A stretch of DNA of 9,383 nucleotides, taken from the NCBI GenBank assembly GCA_003154555.1, contig PMDT01000248.1, forward strand, positions 1 to 9,383, given 5' to 3'. The notes under the pieces were generated by a model, which saw only the letters and a list, made by a program, of their open reading frames with translations, had not been told where the DNA came from and ran no database searches. A program made the position numbers and the translations under genes. Shown piece by piece: positions 5,966-9,383 of this stretch (the stretch's first letter is position 1; each line of letters starts with the position of its first letter). Source of the stretch: Spirochaetaceae bacterium (GTDB taxonomy: Bacteria; Spirochaetota; Spirochaetia; SZUA-6; Fen-1364).

Positions 5966-6852
5966 GTGCAGAGAAACAGCAGGCGACGTTTTCTGACGCG
6001 GACATCGCGGGGCTTCGACCGGCGATGAAGATCGGCATGCTCGCCACGGTGAACGACGCGGGTCTCCCCCACCTCACGCTCCTGAGCAGCATCCGGGCGG
6101 CATCGCCCACCCGGCTTTCATTCGGGCAATTCACCGAGGGCATGAGCAAGGTCAATGTCACCAGAAACCCGAAGACAGGTTTTCTTGCCATGACGCTCCA
6201 GCGGGAGCTGTGGCGGGGCAACGCGGTCTACACGCATACCGAGAAGGCGGGCCCCGACTACGATGACTACAACAACGAGCCGATGTTCCGCTACAACGCC
6301 TACTTCGGAATCCACACGGTCTACTATCTCGATCTCGTGTCACACGGCGGCAGGGAAAGTCTGCCCATGGGACGCATCGTCGGGGCCTCCCTCGCCACGG
6401 TCGCTGCGCGGACGATGGCAGGCACCTCCCGCGGCTTCCAGGCCCTCAACCCGTGGACGCGCGCCCTGCTCGGCAAAATGGGAAATCTCAAGTTCGCCGC
6501 CTGGGTCGCGCCGGACGGATATCCCCGCATCGTCCCCGTGCTGCAGGCGCAGACCGCGTCCAGGGACACGATGCTCTTTTCACTCCTCGCCTATCGGGAA
6601 GAGCTGGAAGAGATTCCGGCAGGCGCGCCGCTTGCCGTTTTCGGCATGACGCTCGACATGGAGGATGTCCTGGTGCGGGGAACCTACAAGGGCATCCGCC
6701 GTTTCGGCGGCTTTGCCTGCGGTCTTGCGGAAATCGACTGGGTGTACAATCCCATGCCGCCGGTGCCGGGGCAGATCTATCCCGCCATGCCACTCCAGGC
6801 CGTGAGGTCATTCCGGGAACGCACCGTCGAAATCGACGACGGCCATGCATGA
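5962..6852 (+). CDS. Tandem FMN-binding split-barrel (pyridoxamine 5'-phosphate oxidase-like) protein, 296 aa
   Basis: The protein resembles the pyridoxamine 5'-phosphate oxidase-like split-barrel fold twice. The first half (about 17-125) has the typical opening IGMLATVNDAGLPHLTLLS and a KVNVTRNPKTGFLAM strand; the second half (about 170-265) repeats it with FAAWVAPDGYPRIVPVLQAQ. Members bind FMN, F420, haem or a related cofactor and do redox chemistry, but cofactor and reaction cannot be read from the sequence. The ATG at 5962 overlaps the activase stop in an ATGA junction, with GAGGAG (5945-5950) 11 nt upstream, so it is translated with the glycyl radical genes and is probably part of the same pathway. 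There is no signal peptide or membrane helix. A non-catalytic flavin-sensing or radical-protection role is an alternative. The fold is fairly sure; the function is open. Confidence 0.78.
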   Translation: MSAEKQQATFSDADIAGLRPAMKIGMLATVNDAGLPHLTLLSSIRAASPTRLSFGQFTEGMSKVNVTRNPKTGFLAMTLQRELWRGNAVYTHTEKAGPDYDDYNNEPMFRYNAYFGIHTVYYLDLVSHGGRESLPMGRIVGASLATVAARTMAGTSRGFQALNPWTRALLGKMGNLKFAAWVAPDGYPRIVPVLQAQTASRDTMLFSLLAYREELEEIPAGAPLAVFGMTLDMEDVLVRGTYKGIRRFGGFACGLAEIDWVYNPMPPVPGQIYPAMPLQAVRSFRERTVEIDDGHA

Positions 6853-6865
6853 CTCGGTGATTTCA

Positions 6866-6889
6866 CCCCTTCGTTCCAGACCCAAGGGG
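6866..6889 (+). terminator. Weak candidate terminator after the glycyl radical operon
   Basis: CCCCTT (6866-6871) can pair with AAGGGG (6884-6889) around a 12-nt loop. A short T-run (6899-6902) follows 10 nt later rather than directly, so this is an imperfect intrinsic terminator. Its position between the operon end and the metE promoter fits a boundary. Confidence 0.25.
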
Positions 6890-6905
6890 ACAAGCGGGTT
6901 TTCAA

Positions 6906-6935
6906 TTGACCGTCGTCGTTGTGCATGCCTATCTT
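6906..6935 (+). promoter_or_regulatory. Predicted metE promoter, very close to the start codon
   Basis: TTGACC (6906-6911) and TATCTT (6930-6935) are separated by 18 bp. Transcription would begin near 6942, only about 4 nt before the metE ATG at 6946. No Shine-Dalgarno sequence precedes that ATG, which supports a leaderless or nearly leaderless mRNA. There is no room for a cobalamin or SAM riboswitch in the leader. Confidence 0.5.
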
Positions 6936-6945
6936 ACTTTCACCT

Positions 6946-9273
6946 ATGATACAGACCGCTTTACTGGGCTACCCGCGGATCGGCGCGGGACGGGAGCTGA
7001 AAAGGGCCCTGGAACGATACTGGTCGTCCCAGATCGACGAACGGGCGTTGCACGAGGAAGCGGCGCAGATCCGCGCCCATCACTGGAAGATGATGCACGA
7101 TGCCGGTATCAGCTTCGTGCCGTCGGGAGACTTCTCCCTGTACGACCACGTGCTGGACACGGCCGCCATGGTCGGCGCGGTGCCCGCGCGCTACGGGGCG
7201 TCCGCGGGAGGCGTCAGCCTGCCGGTGTATTTCGCAATGGCACGGGGGCGCCAGGAAGCCGGCGTGGACGTGCCAGCCCTTGAAATGACGAAGTGGTTCG
7301 ACACAAATTACCATTATATTGTTCCGGAAGTGGAGCCGCGCATGCGCTTCCAGCTCTCATCGACCAGGGTGATCGACCATTTCGTGGAGGCGAAATCCCT
7401 CGGGATCATGACCCGGCCGGTGCTTCTCGGTCCCGTGACATTCCTCTCCCTGGCAAAGGCAGCCGACGGGCGGTCGGATCCCCTGGACCTCCTCGACGCA
7501 ATCCTCCCCGTTTATGGGGAGGTGCTGAAAAGGCTCGCGTCCCAGGGTGCGGAGTGGGTACAGATGGACGAGCCCATCCTCATCACCGACCTTGATGCCG
7601 GCAGGAAGAAGGCGATGACGGACGCCTATGGCATGCTGGCAAAAGCGTCCTCCGCGCGGATCATGCTCACGACGTATTTCGGCGATCTCAAGGAGAACAT
7701 GGAGATCGCATTGAAGCTGCCGGTCGCCGGGCTGCACCTCGACCTGGTCCGAGGCCCGCGGCAGGCAGAGGCGATCATCGCCTCGAAACCGCGGGACATC
7801 ATCGTGTCGCTGGGCCTGGTCGACGGACGCAATATCTGGAAGACGGATCTCGCCGCGGCGCTGCGGACGGCGGAAAAAGTCTCCGGGGCGCTGGGCGCGG
7901 ATCGTCTCATTGTCGCATCTTCCTGCTCCCTCCTGCACAGCCCCGAGGACCTCCAGCTCGAAACGGAGCTGGATCCCGAGCTCCTGGGCTGGCTTTCCTT
8001 TGCACGGCAGAAGGTGGATGAGATCGCCGTCATTGCCCGGGCACTGAACGGCGGCAGCGCCGGCGTCGCCGCCGCGCTCGAGGCGAATGCCCGCGCGCTG
8101 CACAGCCGCGCCGCTTCCCCGCGCGTGACGCGACCGGCGGTGCGTGCCCGCATCGCATCCCTCACACCGGCGATGTCACGGCGCAGCACACCCTACAAGG
8201 ACCGCCGCACGATTCAATCCGCCACCATCAGGCTTCCCCTGTTCCCCACGACCACCATCGGCAGCTTCCCGCAGACGAGCGACGTGCGCACCCACCGGGC
8301 AGATTTCCGGCGCGGAAAGATCTCGCGGGAGAGCTACGAGCGCTTCCTCGAGCAGGAAATCGAGCGCACGGTGCGCACCCAGGAGGGAATGGGCCTGGAC
8401 GTCCTTGTCCATGGCGAAAGCGAGCGCACCGACATGGTGGAATACTTCGGCGAGATGCTGTCGGGTTTCGCCTTCACGAAGAATGGCTGGGTGCAGAGCT
8501 ACGGCTCCCGCTGCGTGAAGCCGCCGATCATCTACGGCGACGTGGAGCGCCCCGCGCCGATGACGGTGCGCTGGTCGTCCTATGCCCAGTCCCTCACCAC
8601 GCGGCCGATGAAGGGCATGCTCACGGGGCCGGTGACGATCCTCCAGTGGTCGTTCGTGCGGGACGACCAGCCGCGCGCAGCAACCTGCCGGCAGATCGCC
8701 CTGGCCATCCGGGACGAGGTGACGGACCTGGAGGCGGCGGGCATCCGCATCATCCAGATCGACGAGCCTGCCCTGCGCGAAGGCCTGCCCCTGCGCGCGG
8801 TCGACCGCACGGCATACCTGGACTGGGCGGTGGAGAGCTTCCGCCTGGCATCGTCGGGGGTCGCCGATGCCACGCAGATCCACACGCACATGTGCTACTC
8901 CGAGTTCAACGAGATCCTGCCGGCCATTGCCGCGATGGACGCCGACGTGCTGTCCATCGAATCGGCGCGGTCGCGCATGGAGCTGCTGGGCGCCTTCAGG
9001 AGCTTCCGGTACCCGAACGAGATCGGACCCGGCGTCTATGACATCCACTCGCCGCGCGTTCCCACGGAAGCGGAGATCCGCGACCTGCTCTCCAAGGCGC
9101 TGGAGGTGCTGCCGGCCGAGCAGCTCTGGGTCAACCCCGACTGTGGACTGAAAACGCGGCAATGGAAGGAAGTGGAACCTGCCCTCCGCGCCCTCGTGCA
9201 TGCGGCGCAGGGAATGCGGGACGCCCACAAGGAAAAGAGGGCGGGCACGGCGTCACGGGCCGCACGCTCCTGA
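6946..9273 (+). CDS. metE: Cobalamin-independent methionine synthase, 775 aa
   Basis: MetE transfers the methyl group of 5-methyltetrahydropteroyl-triglutamate to homocysteine, making methionine in the cytosol. Both barrels are present: the N-terminal one from LGYPRIG (7-13), and the catalytic C-terminal one from about TTTIGSFPQTSDVR (435-448). The zinc ligands are His648 and Cys650 (THMCYSEF), Glu672 (SIESARS) and Cys733 (NPDCGLKTR), all intact. HGESERTDMVEYF (489-501) is the conserved substrate-site segment. Length matches the family's usual 750-780 residues. The ATG at 6946 is chosen because family members begin a few residues before LGYPRIG; ATG 6925 and TTG 6919 would add 7-9 residues but lie inside the predicted promoter. 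The region joining the barrels (about 385-425) is Arg/Ser/Ala-rich. The gene is followed after 25 nt by another homocysteine methyltransferase-type gene. Confidence 0.96.
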   Translation: MIQTALLGYPRIGAGRELKRALERYWSSQIDERALHEEAAQIRAHHWKMMHDAGISFVPSGDFSLYDHVLDTAAMVGAVPARYGASAGGVSLPVYFAMARGRQEAGVDVPALEMTKWFDTNYHYIVPEVEPRMRFQLSSTRVIDHFVEAKSLGIMTRPVLLGPVTFLSLAKAADGRSDPLDLLDAILPVYGEVLKRLASQGAEWVQMDEPILITDLDAGRKKAMTDAYGMLAKASSARIMLTTYFGDLKENMEIALKLPVAGLHLDLVRGPRQAEAIIASKPRDIIVSLGLVDGRNIWKTDLAAALRTAEKVSGALGADRLIVASSCSLLHSPEDLQLETELDPELLGWLSFARQKVDEIAVIARALNGGSAGVAAALEANARALHSRAASPRVTRPAVRARIASLTPAMSRRSTPYKDRRTIQSATIRLPLFPTTTIGSFPQTSDVRTHRADFRRGKISRESYERFLEQEIERTVRTQEGMGLDVLVHGESERTDMVEYFGEMLSGFAFTKNGWVQSYGSRCVKPPIIYGDVERPAPMTVRWSSYAQSLTTRPMKGMLTGPVTILQWSFVRDDQPRAATCRQIALAIRDEVTDLEAAGIRIIQIDEPALREGLPLRAVDRTAYLDWAVESFRLASSGVADATQIHTHMCYSEFNEILPAIAAMDADVLSIESARSRMELLGAFRSFRYPNEIGPGVYDIHSPRVPTEAEIRDLLSKALEVLPAEQLWVNPDCGLKTRQWKEVEPALRALVHAAQGMRDAHKEKRAGTASRAARS

Positions 9274-9298
9274 CGCCCCTCCCGGCGCGCGACACATC

Positions 9299-9383
9299 AT
9301 GAAAGTCGATTTCAAGACCCGTCTTGAAAGGCGGGAAACCATCCTCTTCGACGGCGCCATGGGAACCATGCTCTACGAGCGGG
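9299..9383 (+). CDS. Start of a homocysteine S-methyltransferase-domain protein (MetH-type or fused to methylenetetrahydrofolate reductase)
   Basis: Only the first 28 codons are in the window. They read MKVDFKTRLERRE, then ILFDGAMGTMLYERG, the DGAMGT signature that opens the homocysteine S-methyltransferase barrel (Pfam S-methyl_trans). The GTMLYERG form is usual for the bifunctional homocysteine S-methyltransferase/5,10-methylenetetrahydrofolate reductase, but MetH cannot be excluded. The ATG at 9299 follows the metE stop by 25 nt with no clear ribosome site; no alternative start is seen in frame nearby. Co-transcription with metE is likely. If fused to a reductase it could supply the methyl-folate used by MetE. 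Confidence 0.8.
   Translation, partial: MKVDFKTRLERRETILFDGAMGTMLYER

Noticed and set aside
6853..6945. Cobalamin or SAM riboswitch upstream of metE
   Set aside because: The gap is only 93 nt, the predicted transcription start lies next to the ATG, and no B12-box or SAM-box-like conserved segment is visible.
8176..9228. Minus-strand frame of 350 codons opposite metE
   Set aside because: Antisense to intact MetE zinc-site sequence, with no domain signature.

Overview
The window is GC-rich bacterial DNA (about 60-65% G+C by eye), densely coding. It holds six readable genes, a 40-residue membrane protein and the first codons of a seventh larger gene. The lineage cannot be fixed from sequence alone. 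A glycyl radical enzyme with its S-adenosylmethionine activase implies an anaerobic or facultatively anaerobic bacterium. The fused-type homocysteine methyltransferase start beside metE fits several GC-rich phyla.

Region 1 (1-1566) is a metal-handling edge. A copper-type P1B ATPase (minus strand, its 3' part beyond the left edge) has two N-terminal metal-binding domains and a good sigma-70-like promoter. Divergent from it is a one-helix membrane protein of 40 residues.

Region 2 (1583-6852) is the most interesting part. A divergent pair shares an 85-bp promoter region: a short-chain dehydrogenase/reductase with unusual catalytic-tetrad residues on the minus strand, and on the plus strand a tight three-gene operon. 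The operon encodes a glycyl radical enzyme (844 aa), its activating radical SAM enzyme (332 aa, two extra ferredoxin-type Fe-S clusters) and a tandem split-barrel flavin-type protein (296 aa). The last two junctions are translationally coupled. The radical enzyme has the Cys-X-Glu active site of the dehydratase/decarboxylase/C-N lyase class, but its surrounding sequence does not match any characterised member I can name. The set is a candidate uncharacterised anaerobic pathway: radical chemistry on an unknown substrate, with a carbonyl/alcohol redox step (SDR) and a flavin-linked step.

Region 3 (6906-9383) is methionine biosynthesis. A complete cobalamin-independent methionine synthase (metE) has its promoter so close to the start codon that the mRNA is probably leaderless or nearly so. 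After 25 nt comes the start of a homocysteine S-methyltransferase-type gene, probably the fused homocysteine methyltransferase/methylenetetrahydrofolate reductase, cut by the right edge. No RNA genes, mobile elements or CRISPR arrays were seen.
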